This document shows positions 26,200 through 36,800 of a DNA stretch of 64,000 bases, piece after piece. Source of the stretch: Crocinitomicaceae bacterium (lineage in GTDB: Bacteria > Bacteroidota > Bacteroidia > Flavobacteriales_D > Crocinitomicaceae); the NCBI GenBank assembly GCA_029252405.1, contig JAQXBM010000021.1, positions 40,777-104,776 on the forward strand, given 5' to 3'. Position 1 is the first letter of the stretch. Each line of letters starts with the position of its first letter. The position numbers were made by a program, and so were the translations under genes. Below the pieces are notes generated by a model. It was not told where the DNA came from. It saw only the letters and a program-made list of their open reading frames with translations, and did no database searches.

Positions 26200-27813
26200 T
26201 TATTCCTTGATCAATTTTCCAGTGTAAATCGTTTTCCCTTCGCACTTAATCGAATAGATGTAATTTCCAGAATTCAGCGCGGATGAATTGATGTTGGTCG
26301 CGTGTGCACCTCCAGTTTTAAATCCTAGATCCTCAACATGGATAATTCTTCCAGACAAATCTATCAGTTCGATACTGACCTCTCCTTCTTGGAAGAGTGA
26401 GAACCCAATAGAAAACTGATCATCAAATGGATTCGGCCAAACTCTGTGGTAAACAGGATCTGGTTCAATTGTTTCCGTTGAAAGCGAACAATCGCCAGGC
26501 ATATTGTTGTCCATCCAAATCGCGCGGTCTTCGATGTAATCTTTCAAAAAATTCAAGTCTTGATTGTAGGTTTGACCCACAAATCCGTTCCAATTCACAT
26601 AGACTCCAATGATCGGCCAGCGCTGGAAATTTCGAATTCTAGCCACGGTCAAATGGTTCGCAACTGAATCAATAAATGCATGAATATTTGATGTTTTAAG
26701 CGGCCCTTGACGCAATTCTTCCCAACGACATTTCAGTCCATTGGCGTATCCGGGATCGTCCAGAAGTCGTTCCCACCAAAAAGGAATTTCCGTACTGAAA
26801 TTACAGATTTGATCAAAGTCAAATTGCCAACCTGTTGTGATTTCGGCGTCGCAATAATCGGCGTTTCCGAAGGAAAGGTTAAAGTCCCACATCGGTCCAG
26901 CATGCAATTTCGCCTCCCAGTTAAAGGTGTTTTTATCCTTGAACAAAAACGAACTCGATCGATACCCGTCAACTGTTCTTCCCAATTCCTGAAGGATGAA
27001 GAAATCAAAAAACGATGTGTGATCGATGTACTTCGGCCAGCCGTTTGTAGGGTCGTTGAAATTGGGTCCGTAAATAACGTCTTCAAATTCACCTATGAAA
27101 TCTTCCATGTACGAAGCTTGCAAGGAATTCATTTCATCGTATTCAGGATCATGGAATTGAAACACCACTTCGCTGTCGTAGTTCGATCCCCACGAATATT
27201 GAACGTCTCCCGTCAATTTGTCGACCTTGACAATGTACCCCCCGGTCAGTGTATCGTTCCATTGATTCGGTATGTGAACATCTTCAATGTCAACGCGGTC
27301 GTTGTCGCGCTTGATGCGTTCCATCATCACATAAATACCTCGATAATCTCCGTTGATGACCAATTCACAATAGCGCGTATCGGAAGCGTAATGTCCCATT
27401 TTTCGAGCTAAATCAAAGGTCAAAACATTTCGAATGAGCGTTTTGTCGGGGTAAGGTCCGTAGAGAATCCAATCGTTTTCTACGCCCATTCCGAGCAATG
27501 CGACCTGTGCATTCATTCCCAAACTGTCTTGCGTTTCTAATCCATACCCCTTCTTCGGATATTGCTGCGAAGTCGATCCACGAATTTCAATTTCAATGCG
27601 TCCATCGTAATTCGTGTAGGGATCAGTGACATAATTCTGCACTCCCGGTCCATTATCGATCACGCCCATGTGCGCAATCACGCGGGGGTCATCTTCAATG
27701 GGAACACCGTTCTCAGTAGTGATAATCACGATGGGTAAATTCGATTCGGTAAGGGTTTGCGATGAAGCGTTGAAGGAGATTACGCAGATCACAAAGAGTA
27801 GTATCATTCTCAT
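26200..27813 (-). CDS. CotH-family protein with T9SS type A sorting domain
   Basis: This protein of 537 residues has a signal peptide (cleavage near FNASSQ). A CotH kinase-like domain covers about 55-410. Conserved phrases are EIRGSTSQQYPKKGYGLET, NDWILYGPYPDKTLIRN, a YRGIYVMMERIKRD strand and the late GPMWDFNLSFGNA with the metal-binding Asp. A T9SS tail starts at VWPNPFDDQ. Spore-coat CotH phosphorylates protein serines, but the secreted Bacteroidota versions are uncharacterised. The ATG at 27813 was chosen over 27831 because it begins the signal peptide. Confidence 0.88.
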   Translation of the reverse strand: MRMILLFVICVISFNASSQTLTESNLPIVIITTENGVPIEDDPRVIAHMGVIDNGPGVQNYVTDPYTNYDGRIEIEIRGSTSQQYPKKGYGLETQDSLGMNAQVALLGMGVENDWILYGPYPDKTLIRNVLTFDLARKMGHYASDTRYCELVINGDYRGIYVMMERIKRDNDRVDIEDVHIPNQWNDTLTGGYIVKVDKLTGDVQYSWGSNYDSEVVFQFHDPEYDEMNSLQASYMEDFIGEFEDVIYGPNFNDPTNGWPKYIDHTSFFDFFILQELGRTVDGYRSSSFLFKDKNTFNWEAKLHAGPMWDFNLSFGNADYCDAEITTGWQFDFDQICNFSTEIPFWWERLLDDPGYANGLKCRWEELRQGPLKTSNIHAFIDSVANHLTVARIRNFQRWPIIGVYVNWNGFVGQTYNQDLNFLKDYIEDRAIWMDNNMPGDCSLSTETIEPDPVYHRVWPNPFDDQFSIGFSLFQEGEVSIELIDLSGRIIHVEDLGFKTGGAHATNINSSALNSGNYIYSIKCEGKTIYTGKLIKE

Positions 27814-27979
27814 AGCCCCAAAATACGACATATTTGGAAATCTAGCGATTTGTATAGAGCCAACATCAACCCAAACCTATGCTTTGAACCTTTACGCCCT
27901 TTACAGTTAAAAAGCACAATGGATAAACATTAAACTAAAAAACGCGAAACCAATATTTCAAGGTCATCCCAAACAATAC

Positions 27980-28009
27980 TTGATACTAGCAATATTCCTA
28001 TTATCTTTG
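27980..28009 (+). promoter_or_regulatory. Promoter of the metH operon
   Basis: TTG (27980-27982), a 19-bp spacer and TATCTTTG (28002-28009) fit the Bacteroidota consensus exactly. Transcription should start near 28016, some 15 bp before the riboswitch. Confidence 0.75.
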
Positions 28010-28030
28010 TGTCAGTTCTTTTGAAATAAA

Positions 28031-28140
28031 CTTATGAAGAAAGGTGGAGGGATAGGCCCTTTGAAACCTTGGCAACCTCTTCAATGATCATCATTGAGAA
28101 AGGTGCCAATTCCGATTCGTCCTCAGGCGAAAAAGATAAG
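28031..28140 (+). ncRNA. SAM-I (S-box) riboswitch
   Basis: The conserved S-box marks appear in order: CTTAT (P1 5' strand), AGGTGGAGGGATAGGCCC, TTTGAAACCTTGGCAACC, a P3 hairpin, AGGTGCCAATTCC, a P4 hairpin (TTCG...CGAA) and GATAAG. P1 pairs 28031-28035 with 28136-28140. It should bind S-adenosylmethionine and repress the downstream methionine synthase genes when SAM is plentiful. Confidence 0.95.
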
Positions 28141-28144
28141 TTGT

Positions 28145-28166
28145 GTGAGTTTTTCTCACTTTTCTT
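28145..28166 (+). terminator. Candidate riboswitch-controlled terminator
   Basis: The stem GTGAG (28145-28149) and CTCAC (28155-28159) with a T5 loop is followed by TTTTCTT. It is short, but it is placed between the riboswitch and the metH start. The 5' riboswitch segment 28035-28043 is complementary to 28159-28168, so an antiterminator can be drawn. Confidence 0.55.
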
Positions 28167-28183
28167 CAAACAATATTATATAG

Positions 28184-29188
28184 ATGAATCGCATACAGGA
28201 AATACTCCAAGAACGAATTCTTGTGCTTGATGGTGCAATGGGAACGATGATTCAGCGTCACACGCTGGAAGAAGAACATTTCCGCACAAATTGGTTTGAA
28301 GATCACCCTTCTTCTTTGAAGGGGAACAATGATTTATTGTCGTTGACGCAGCCCGAAATTATAAAGGAAATTCATTCCGTTTATTTTGAAGCAGGTGCAG
28401 ATATCGCTGAAACGAATACCTTTTCGGGTACAACTATCGCCCAAGCAGATTACGGATTGGAATCGGCGGTGTACGATATCAACTTTCACAGTGCGAAGAT
28501 TGCCCGCGAAGTAGCGGATGAATTCACGGCTCGTGAGCCACACAAACCGCGATTTGTTGCCGGATCAATGGGGCCAACGAACAGAACAGCTTCGATATCA
28601 CCCGACGTAAACGATCCAGGATTCAGAGCGATTTCCTTTGATGAATTGGTAACGGCTTACAAACAACAGGCAAATGCGTTGATTGATGGCGGAGTGGACT
28701 TATTACTCGTTGAAACGGTATTCGATACGCTGAATGCGAAAGCGGCGCTGTTTGCTATTGATGAGGTGTTGACCGAACGCGAACTCGACTTACCGATCAT
28801 GGTTTCAGGAACGATTACCGATCAAAGTGGACGAACATTAACGGGGCAGACAACAGAGGCATTTTTGATCTCAATTTCCCACATGAATTTACTCAGTGTA
28901 GGGTTGAATTGTGCACTTGGAGCTTCCATGATGCGACCTTATTTGCAAGTACTCAATAAAAAAGCACCGTTCAATGTGAGTGCCCATCCAAATGCGGGAT
29001 TACCCAACGAATTTGGCGAGTACGATGAAACACCTGAGTTGATGGCTGCTCAAATCAAAGAATTTTTAGATGAAGGATTGGTAAACATCATCGGAGGATG
29101 CTGTGGAACCACTCCTGATCACATCAAAGCGATCGCAGATTTATCTGCCAATTACACACCTCGAAAGCAATTAGTAGATGTCGAATAG
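28184..29188 (+). CDS. metH: Methionine synthase, homocysteine-binding subunit (split MetH N-terminal part)
   Basis: This 334-residue homocysteine S-methyltransferase domain corresponds to the first module of cobalamin-dependent MetH. It starts with [16 protein letters not shown]. The zinc ligands are present as Cys in [10 protein letters not shown] (about 247) and the Cys pair of [12 protein letters not shown] (about 308-309). It works with the next gene product, which supplies the folate, B12 and activation domains. The reading frames overlap by 11 bp, consistent with tight stoichiometric coupling. Expression is under the upstream SAM-I riboswitch. Confidence 0.95.
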   Translation: MNRIQEILQERILVLDGAMGTMIQRHTLEEEHFRTNWFEDHPSSLKGNNDLLSLTQPEIIKEIHSVYFEAGADIAETNTFSGTTIAQADYGLESAVYDINFHSAKIAREVADEFTAREPHKPRFVAGSMGPTNRTASISPDVNDPGFRAISFDELVTAYKQQANALIDGGVDLLLVETVFDTLNAKAALFAIDEVLTERELDLPIMVSGTITDQSGRTLTGQTTEAFLISISHMNLLSVGLNCALGASMMRPYLQVLNKKAPFNVSAHPNAGLPNEFGEYDETPELMAAQIKEFLDEGLVNIIGGCCGTTPDHIKAIADLSANYTPRKQLVDVE

Positions 29189-31850
29189 TAATGCAACGTT
29201 GAAACTTTCGGGCTTAGAGCCTTTGATTGTTACCCCAGAAACGAATTTTGTAAATGTTGGTGAGCGAACGAATGTAACAGGATCGCGTAAATTTTTGCGT
29301 TTGATCAAGGAAGAATTGTTCGATGAAGCCTTGAGTGTAGCGCGTGAGCAGGTTGAGGGTGGTGCACAAATCATTGATATCAACATGGATGAAGGAATGA
29401 TCGATGGGAAAGAAGCCATGGTTCGTTTCTTAAATTTGATTGCTGCTGAGCCAGACATCGCAAGAGTTCCTGTGATGATTGATAGTTCGAAATGGGAAAT
29501 CATTGAAGCAGGATTGAAATGTGTCCAAGGAAAAGGAGTCGTGAACTCGATTTCGTTGAAAGAGGGTGAAGAGCAATTCGTGGAATACGCGACTAAAATT
29601 AAACGTTACGGAGCAGCAGTAATCGTCATGGCGTTTGATGAAGACGGTCAGGCGGACAGTTACGAAAGAAGAATAGAAATTTGCGAGCGTTCGTACCGCG
29701 TTTTGGTGGATAAAGTCAAGTTTCCAAAAGAAGACATCATCTTCGATCCAAACATTTTTCCTGTTGCAACGGGAATGGAAGAGCACAATAACAACGCCCT
29801 CGATTTTTTCAGAGCGACAAAGTGGATTCGTGAGAATCTTCCTGGAGCGCACGTGAGTGGTGGAGTATCGAACGTATCGTTTTCGTTTAGAGGGAACAAC
29901 GTCGTTCGTGAAGCGATGCATGCTGCGTTTTTGTACCACGCCATCCAGAATGGAATGGACATGGGAATTGTGAATCCATCGATGTTGGAAGTATACGATG
30001 ATATCGACAAACAATTGCTTGAATACATTGAAGATGTATTGTTGAACCGTCGTGATGATGCTACTGAACGATTATTAGAACACGCTCAAACCGTGAGCGG
30101 TGAAGGTAAAGTTCGTGTGGTTGATTTATCGTGGAGAGAAACCAACGTAAAGGAGCGTTTAGCGCATGCCTTGGTGAAAGGGATCACGGATTACATTGAA
30201 GAAGATACAGAGGAGTGCCGCCTGACATTCGAGCGCCCAATTGAAGTCATTGAAGGTCCGCTAATGGACGGAATGAACATCGTTGGTGATCTTTTTGGAA
30301 GTGGAAAGATGTTCCTGCCACAGGTAGTGAAATCGGCGCGTGTGATGAAGAAAGCAGTAGCGTACTTGCTGCCGTTTATTGAAGAAGAGAAAGGTGGCGA
30401 GCAATCATTTGCAGGGCGCGTATTGATGGCGACTGTAAAAGGGGATGTCCACGATATCGGAAAGAACATTGTTGGTGTTGTACTGAGTTGCAACAATTAT
30501 GAAGTAATCGACATGGGAGTAATGGTCGCTCCAGAGAAAATTATCGAAGAAGCGATTGCCCAAAAGGTCGATGTGATTGGTCTGAGTGGATTGATTACAC
30601 CTTCACTGGATGAAATGGTGACTGTTGCCAAAGAAATGGAGCGCGCGGACTTGTCAATTCCATTGATGATCGGTGGTGCGACAACTTCGAAAGTACACAC
30701 GGCTGTTAAAATTGACGAGCATTTCACGAAGGATCAAGCGATTCACGTCTTGGATGCATCACGTTCAGTAACGGTTGTTGAGCAATTATTGGGAAGTAAG
30801 AAGCCCGATTTCATCAAGGGAATTGAGACGGAATATTCGCGTGTTCGCGAGCATCATGCGAAGAACCGTGCGCAGAAACAACTGTTAAGCTTAGATCAAG
30901 CGAGAGCCAATAAATTCCAAATTGATTGGGAACAAGAATCCATCGCGAAGCCAAACTTCTTGGGAAGAAAGGAAATCTCAGTAACGACAGCAGAGTTGAT
31001 TCCATTCATTGATTGGACACCGTTTTTCCGAACATGGGAACTTCATGGGAAGTACCCAGCTATTTTGAACGATGAGGTAGTAGGTGAGGAGGCAACAAAA
31101 TTGTTTGCTGATGCAAAGGAGATGTTGAATTCCATTGCTAACGAAAACTGGTTGCAGCACAAAGGAATTATTGGAATTTTCCCTGCGAATGCGGTGGAGG
31201 ATGACATCCTCATTTACGATCCAGAAGACGAGACAAAGCAGATTTCAGTTCAGCACGCGATGCGCCAACAAACGAAGAAAGCGGCGGGAGTTACGAACAT
31301 CGCGCTATCTGATTTCATTGCTCCGGTCGATAGTGGTAAAAAGGATTACATCGGTGGATTTGTTGTGACTTCAGGAATTGGAATTGATTCAAAAGTAGAA
31401 GCTTTCGAAGCAGATCACGACGATTACAATTCGATTTTAATCAAAGCCTTGGCGGATCGTTTGGCGGAAGCTTTCGCTGAGTACGGTCACAAATTGGTTC
31501 GAACGGATATTTGGGGTTACTCGAAAGATGAATCCTTGGACAATGACGAGTTGATTAAAGAAAAGTACGTGGGAATTCGACCAGCGCCAGGTTATCCAGC
31601 TTGTCCAGATCACACGGAGAAGATTGGTTTGTTTGAGTTACTCGATGCAACAAATGCAACGGGAGTTGAGTTGACCGATAGTTTAGCCATGACGCCAACA
31701 GCAGCAGTTTCTGGATGGTACTTCGCAAGTCCACACTCGAAGTATTTTGGTATTGGAAAGATTACCGGTGAACAGGTGAAATCACTCGCGGAGCGCAAAG
31801 AAATGGAATTGCACGTGATGGAAAGATGGCTGTCTCCGAATTTGCATTAA
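29178..31850 (+). CDS. metH: Methionine synthase, pterin-, cobalamin- and activation-domain subunit
   Basis: This 890-residue protein contains the remaining MetH modules. The pterin-binding domain spans about 10-290, with [15 protein letters not shown] then [15 protein letters not shown]. The cobalamin domain has [15 protein letters not shown] (about 415-429), whose His is the lower cobalt ligand, and an [14 protein letters not shown] strand. The C-terminal SAM-dependent reactivation domain includes [15 protein letters not shown] (about 797-811). Together with the upstream gene it gives a complete enzyme that methylates homocysteine from methyl-tetrahydrofolate. A two-gene MetH is, from memory, common in Bacteroidota. 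metF is not adjacent here. Confidence 0.96.
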   Translation: MSNSNATLKLSGLEPLIVTPETNFVNVGERTNVTGSRKFLRLIKEELFDEALSVAREQVEGGAQIIDINMDEGMIDGKEAMVRFLNLIAAEPDIARVPVMIDSSKWEIIEAGLKCVQGKGVVNSISLKEGEEQFVEYATKIKRYGAAVIVMAFDEDGQADSYERRIEICERSYRVLVDKVKFPKEDIIFDPNIFPVATGMEEHNNNALDFFRATKWIRENLPGAHVSGGVSNVSFSFRGNNVVREAMHAAFLYHAIQNGMDMGIVNPSMLEVYDDIDKQLLEYIEDVLLNRRDDATERLLEHAQTVSGEGKVRVVDLSWRETNVKERLAHALVKGITDYIEEDTEECRLTFERPIEVIEGPLMDGMNIVGDLFGSGKMFLPQVVKSARVMKKAVAYLLPFIEEEKGGEQSFAGRVLMATVKGDVHDIGKNIVGVVLSCNNYEVIDMGVMVAPEKIIEEAIAQKVDVIGLSGLITPSLDEMVTVAKEMERADLSIPLMIGGATTSKVHTAVKIDEHFTKDQAIHVLDASRSVTVVEQLLGSKKPDFIKGIETEYSRVREHHAKNRAQKQLLSLDQARANKFQIDWEQESIAKPNFLGRKEISVTTAELIPFIDWTPFFRTWELHGKYPAILNDEVVGEEATKLFADAKEMLNSIANENWLQHKGIIGIFPANAVEDDILIYDPEDETKQISVQHAMRQQTKKAAGVTNIALSDFIAPVDSGKKDYIGGFVVTSGIGIDSKVEAFEADHDDYNSILIKALADRLAEAFAEYGHKLVRTDIWGYSKDESLDNDELIKEKYVGIRPAPGYPACPDHTEKIGLFELLDATNATGVELTDSLAMTPTAAVSGWYFASPHSKYFGIGKITGEQVKSLAERKEMELHVMERWLSPNLH

Positions 31851-31880
31851 CTACTTTTCGGACTATCGTTTCTCTTCGAA

Positions 31881-31999
31881 GCGAGAACGGCGCAAGTGAT
31901 AGAAGCGGCATCCTCCGACGATCCGATAGCTATCGAGATGTCGGAGATATAGCGGATAGCACGACCTTTACCATGAGCTTGTCGAATGGGAAGGTTGCG
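31881..31999. repeat. Composite palindromic intergenic element
   Basis: It begins GCGAGAACGGCGCAAGTGAT, then AGAAGCGGCATCCTCC, a hairpin (CTCCGAC near 31913 and GTCGGAG near 31940, with GATAGCTATC inside), then ATATAGCGGATAGCACGACC. It ends with a second hairpin, CCTTTACCAT paired with ATGGGAAGG around GAGCTTGTCGA. From memory, closely similar sequences occur between genes in many Flavobacteriia. It lies between metH and a convergent hydrolase gene. Confidence 0.75.
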
Positions 32000-32002
32000 C
32001 AC

Positions 32003-32037
32003 AAAAAAAACAGCCGCTAGTTAACCTAACGACTGTT
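32003..32037 (-). terminator. Rho-independent terminator for the alpha/beta hydrolase gene
   Basis: On the minus strand a 12-bp stem with two G-T pairs (arms at 32026-32037 and 32009-32020, loop 32021-32025) is followed by eight T residues (complement of 32003-32010). Confidence 0.85.
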
Positions 32038-32062
32038 CAATGTTTTAGTGTTGTCGGAGTCT

Positions 32063-32890
32063 TTACTTACTCTCCAAAAACTCCAACATCACTTTAGCAT
32101 ACGCTTCTTGATTCACCTTGTAGTTATCTTTGCGATCTGGATTCTCAACCACATAAATATCTTTGTCAATCATTTTTTCTGATGATTTCTGCAATTTCTT
32201 GTAGTCCTCAGTTGTAAACATGATATCATTGCTTCCAACAATCAACTTCACGCCAGTCAAGTTTTTTCCTGGAGCATCGGTAACCGCCGTCAATGCTTCA
32301 TTCGCTTTGTCATATCCTGCGAAAGGAACTTCCATTGGATCATCCCATGATTCGAAACGTTCTTCTAAATCTTCCATGCTTAAGAAAGGCGTATCCGCGA
32401 TAATTTTCTTGATATCAGTTCTTCCGTAACCAATTCCAATGGATAGTCCACCTCCAATTCCCCATCCGTAGAGATTATAGGTTTGAACGTGGTCTTTACG
32501 GCAATGATCGATCATCGTTTCCAAATCATCTTGGAAGTGAGGGTAGATATACATGTCATTGTCAATTTCGAATTCAGAGCTTTCTCCGTATCCGCGGTAA
32601 TCGAAGATTACAACATTGTGTGAAATCAATAATTGGTCTACACGTCTCAAGTAGTCTGCCATGTTTCCTTCACTATTGTGGGCAATGAGCACCAGGCTGG
32701 TTGTTTTCTTTTTTGCGGCAAAATACCATGTGTTGAGTTCGGCTTCGCCGTCATTCGTTTTAACTTTTTTCGCCTCGTACTTCATGTTGTATTTATCAGG
32801 AAGTTGCTTGTGCGTTCGAGAAGGATTCAGAGCGTTAGCTGCCCCAGATACTAGTAGAGTTAGCAATAACGCGATTATAGGAGTTTTCAT
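32063..32890 (-). CDS. Secreted alpha/beta hydrolase
   Basis: This 275-residue protein has a signal peptide (cleavage near SGAANA, about residue 20). The fold pattern is that of serine-hydrolase-like proteins: SLVLIAHNSEGNMADYL (oxyanion strand), VIFDYRGYGES (about 95-105), a nucleophile-elbow-like GWGIGGGLSIG (about 141-151) and the usual late Asp region VGSNDIMF. The elbow G-x-S-x-G reads G-W-G-I-G, so the nucleophilic Ser is Gly and normal hydrolase activity is doubtful. It is periplasmic. It is a single-gene unit with its own terminator. Confidence 0.75.
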   Translation of the reverse strand: MKTPIIALLLTLLVSGAANALNPSRTHKQLPDKYNMKYEAKKVKTNDGEAELNTWYFAAKKKTTSLVLIAHNSEGNMADYLRRVDQLLISHNVVIFDYRGYGESSEFEIDNDMYIYPHFQDDLETMIDHCRKDHVQTYNLYGWGIGGGLSIGIGYGRTDIKKIIADTPFLSMEDLEERFESWDDPMEVPFAGYDKANEALTAVTDAPGKNLTGVKLIVGSNDIMFTTEDYKKLQKSSEKMIDKDIYVVENPDRKDNYKVNQEAYAKVMLEFLESK

Positions 32891-33187
32891 ATCATTTATT
32901 AGTTAGTGAATGGCTCTAAAAATAGAACTTTTTAAATTGATTTGAGTCGTATTCTGTATGTTTAAGAAGTAACCCAATTCCACTATCATGCCAAGTAAAT
33001 CCATTTCCATAGGCGCGTCGCTTTCCCAGAAAGGGGCATTTTCCATTTGTAAAAAAGTCATCTCGGATATCGGACTACCATTTAACGAAAACAACTTGCA
33101 ACTACAGGCGCAGGAGCAATTATCGTGGGGAAGTACAGGAAATCCGGCGACAATTCTTGTAATCTGTTAGGAAACGTTATAAAAACA

Positions 33188-33215
33188 GTAGAGCGACTCG
33201 GGAGAGTCGCTCTAC
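33188..33215 (-). terminator. Perfect 12-bp hairpin, terminator-like on the minus strand
   Basis: GTAGAGCGACTC and GAGTCGCTCTAC flank a GGGA loop. Read on the minus strand it is followed by TGTTTTTATAA. No minus-strand gene ends directly before it, since the efflux operon has its own terminator at 33789-33820. Confidence 0.6.
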
Positions 33216-33788
33216 ATAACCTAACCTAACCACTATTCACTGAAAAAGATTTTTTAGCTTGATAAATCAATACTAACTAATCTTTACAGGTACAAATATA
33301 CGGAGAGTTGTGAGATATCCCAAAACTTGATCTTTTGATAATTGGAGGATTATCACGCGGCTGACGTCCATTTATATAGGACTGGAGAGAAGAAAAATCG
33401 CTAAAAGCGCCTTTTATAGAAGGAATCAAGCCGTTCGTAGAAGAATTTTGAAATTTATTGTTGGAATCCTATTATCACGAAAAAACTTGAATATTCGACG
33501 AATAGGGTTAAATACTCGTCGTATTGATTATTTCATGTGAAAATCTAGTACAAGTATCTTGTATTATAATTTTCAATAATGCGCTTATCTGTTGGGATTT
33601 AGAAAATCTGAGTTGAAATCTTTACCTAGGTAAGCATCTACAGGTCGCTTACTTATAGTGGATTTTACAGTAATTCAGACATACTTGATTTGCTAAGTGT
33701 CTTCTTGAGCTAAGCTCGCAGTAAAACGGTGTAGATTTATTCTTGGCTGAATTCACGATATATCGATCTATTCTCGTTTTATGAGAAC
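33216..33788. other. Gene-free region
   Basis: About 570 bp without a credible reading frame. The only marked structure is a perfect 12-bp palindrome TTACCTAGGTAA at 33622-33633. No RNA gene is recognised. Confidence 0.55.
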
Positions 33789-33820
33789 AAAAAAAGGGGC
33801 ACCCGAAAACGAGTGCCCCT
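33789..33820 (-). terminator. Rho-independent terminator of the efflux operon
   Basis: On the minus strand the stem AGGGGCAC/GTGCCCCT (33813-33820 and 33795-33802) with a CGTTTTCG-type loop is followed by seven T residues (complement of 33789-33795). It lies just past the RND gene stop. Confidence 0.9.
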
Positions 33821-33842
33821 GTGAAATTTGTAAACGCTACAG

Positions 33843-36800
33843 TTATATGTTACTGCGCATTTTAGAATTCGTGATCCTGTACAACCATACTTTCAATCTA
33901 TGCATCAATAAGTATAGCGATGGAATGATCACCAAAGTTAAGAACGTTGCGAATGTCAGACCGTAAATAATGGCCCATGACATCGGAGCAAAGAACATGT
34001 TGTTATCTCCTCCAAAGTAAATTTTCGCATCATAAGTTGACAAGAAACTGAAGAAGTCAATATTGAATCCAATTGCCAGCGGGATCAAACCTAGGATGGT
34101 TGTGATGGCTGTCAATAATACTGGTCTCAAACGCGTTTTACCTCCTTCAACGGCCGCTTTTACTATCTCAGGATAAGGTAGAATGTCGTATTCTCCCAAT
34201 CCGAGTTCTTCACGTCTACGCTTACGGATGAGGTTGGTATAATCGATTAGTACAATGGCATTGTTCACCACGACTCCTGCGAGTGAGATAATACCAATCA
34301 TCGTCATCATAATTACGAAGTTCTGTCGCGATATGACAAGCCCGAGTAATACTCCAATTAGTGAAAGTAATACCGTAATCATAATGATCGAAGGCATCGA
34401 GTAGGAGTTGAATTGCGCCACAATGATCAACAGAATCAAGAATACAGCAATCAACAATGCTTTACTCAAGAACGCCATTTCTTTGGCTTGCTCTTCTTGC
34501 TGACCTGAGAATTTGTAGTTGAATCCTGTTCCAACTCGTCCTTTTTCCTCAAAGACTTTCATCTTCGCTCGAAGGGAATCTACGACTTGTGTTGGGTTAC
34601 TTCCTTCTGTTACGTTCGATGTGATTTGCACCAGTGGAACTTGATCTTTTCGAACAACTGCTGTATACGAAGCTGATTCATCAGCACTTTCAATCACAGA
34701 TCGAACCGGGATGTTCAATAATTTACCTTTGTTATTTCTGAAGATCAATCGTTGATCCAAGAGGGCATCTAAACTCTCACGATTCGATTTATTGAATTTC
34801 ACAACGATATCGTATGATTCTTCACCTTTGGTGTATGTTGTTACATCTTGCCCAAGAAGAGCTTTACGAATAGCCATACCGACTTGCATGGTAGACGCGT
34901 TCAATTTTCGAACTTGATCTCTATCTACTGTAATCGGAATTTCAGGGCGGTTGGCTTCAACATTTAGTTTCAACTGTTCCACACCTTCGACATCTGTACT
35001 GTCAAGATACGCCTTAATTTTCTGTGCTTCGAAAATCAACTCGCGGTAGTCTCCTTTTCCAGTTACGTCGATACTGACCGCCGCACCTTGTGGTGGACCA
35101 GCAGCATCTTTGGCAGCTGTAATTTCAATGTCGGCAGTAAATTGATCTTTCAATTCAGTTTGAATCTTCTTCAGTACATCAATTGTGCTAACGCCTTTTC
35201 TGTGTTGAGATTCGATGAAGTTAACTGTTACACGGGCTTTGTGAGGAGTGTTCCCCATCGTTACACCTTGCGCAGGATCACTTGTTCCTTCTCCAACTTG
35301 AGCAATAATTGATTGAATGAATCGCTTATCATCTTCAACAAGCGAGTCTTGCATGTATTCATCGAGAATGACATTCAATTTTTTCTCAACCTTCAACGCT
35401 GTCTCATTGGTTACAGTAATATCTGTTCCAATTGGGTGAGAGATGAAGATGTTCGTGTAATTCGGCTCGTTCACTGGGAAGAAATCAATCTTCGGTGGAA
35501 CAACGGACATCAAAATAATGGAGAACACAAGTAATCCGAATGTTCCAAGTAGGAACCAACCTGGTCTTCTACCGTTTAGTGCGTACTTCAAGAAACGTTC
35601 GTAACCTCGATCCAATCGTGGCAAGAATCCGTTTTGGAAACGTAACGTTGCTGGGTACAGTACGAACAAGTTCAAGAGGCTAATTAATCCGAAGATGATC
35701 AAGAAGTTTCCGAAAGATAATCCACCGAGAATGGCAATTACGATTCCAATTCCAATGGCAATTGCCGCGTTTCGAATGACTCTCTTTTTCTTTGGCTTGT
35801 TATCCGTTACTCGCATGTAAACGGCCGCCAATACTGGGTTGATCACCAAGGCTACGAATAGGGAAGAACCTAATACAATAATCAAGGTAATTGGTAAGTA
35901 TTTCATGAACTCACCCATAATTCCAGGCCACAAGGCAAGTGGAATAAATGCGGCGAGTGTGGTTGCCGTTGAGGCAATAATCGGCATGGCAATTTCTCCA
36001 ACACCTGCAATTACTGCTTTGGTTGGTGTTTTTCCTTCTGCCATGTGACGATAAATGTTCTCGACGGTCACAATCCCGTTATCCACCAGCATTCCAAGAG
36101 CAAGTACAAGCGAGAAGAGAACCATCACGTTCAGTGTCACGCCCATCGTATTCAGAATAAAGAAGGACATCAACATCGAAAGTGGGATCGCGACCCCAAC
36201 AAACAGTGCGTTTCTTAATCCAAGGAAGAAGAGGAGTACCCCAACTACCAAGATGATTCCGAAGATGATCGAGTTCAACAGGTTGGAAACCATGTCGCGT
36301 GTGTTGTTCGACTGATCATTCGTTTTTGACAGTGTTACGCTGCTCGGAATTGTACCGTCTTTTTTTGCTTCCTCAATGATCTCCGTAATCTTATCAGATG
36401 CATCCAACAGGTTTTCACCCCCTTGCTTCTTGACATCAAGCATGACTACCGGGTCACCGAACTCACGTGCGTATGAAGTAGTATCGCCATTACCAAATGC
36501 TACATCAGCAACATCTTCCAATTTCACAGGAAGAAAATCATCCTGCTTTACGATAATTCGCCCGAGTTCTTCAGCATCCTGAAACTCTCCCTCAATTCTG
36601 ATCGTTTTACGAATCCCGTCCATCAAGACTTCACCACCCGAAATGGTTTGGTGCTCAGCACTAATGGCGTTTTGAATATCATCGATCGTCACGTTTACGG
36701 CTTGTGCACGAATTGGATCGACTTCCACGCGCATTTCTTGCTCTTGGACACCACGAATATCTACCTCACTAATTTCTTGGAGGTCCTCAATTCGGTCTTC

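Noticed and set aside
26707..27411. 234-codon plus-strand frame inside the CotH gene
   Set aside because: It is antisense to a protein with clear CotH motifs and a sorting tail. Its long openness is explained by the codon use of the real gene.
29430..30014. 194-codon minus-strand frame inside metH
   Set aside because: It is antisense to conserved methionine synthase domains and has no features of its own.
32988..33170. 60-codon plus-strand reading frame before the 33188 hairpin
   Set aside because: No promoter, no family and no signal peptide, and an equally long frame runs on the opposite strand. I treat it as chance.
33216..33780. tRNA or CRISPR in the gene-free stretch
   Set aside because: No cloverleaf-like arms, no TTCGA-type T-loop in context and no regularly spaced repeats.
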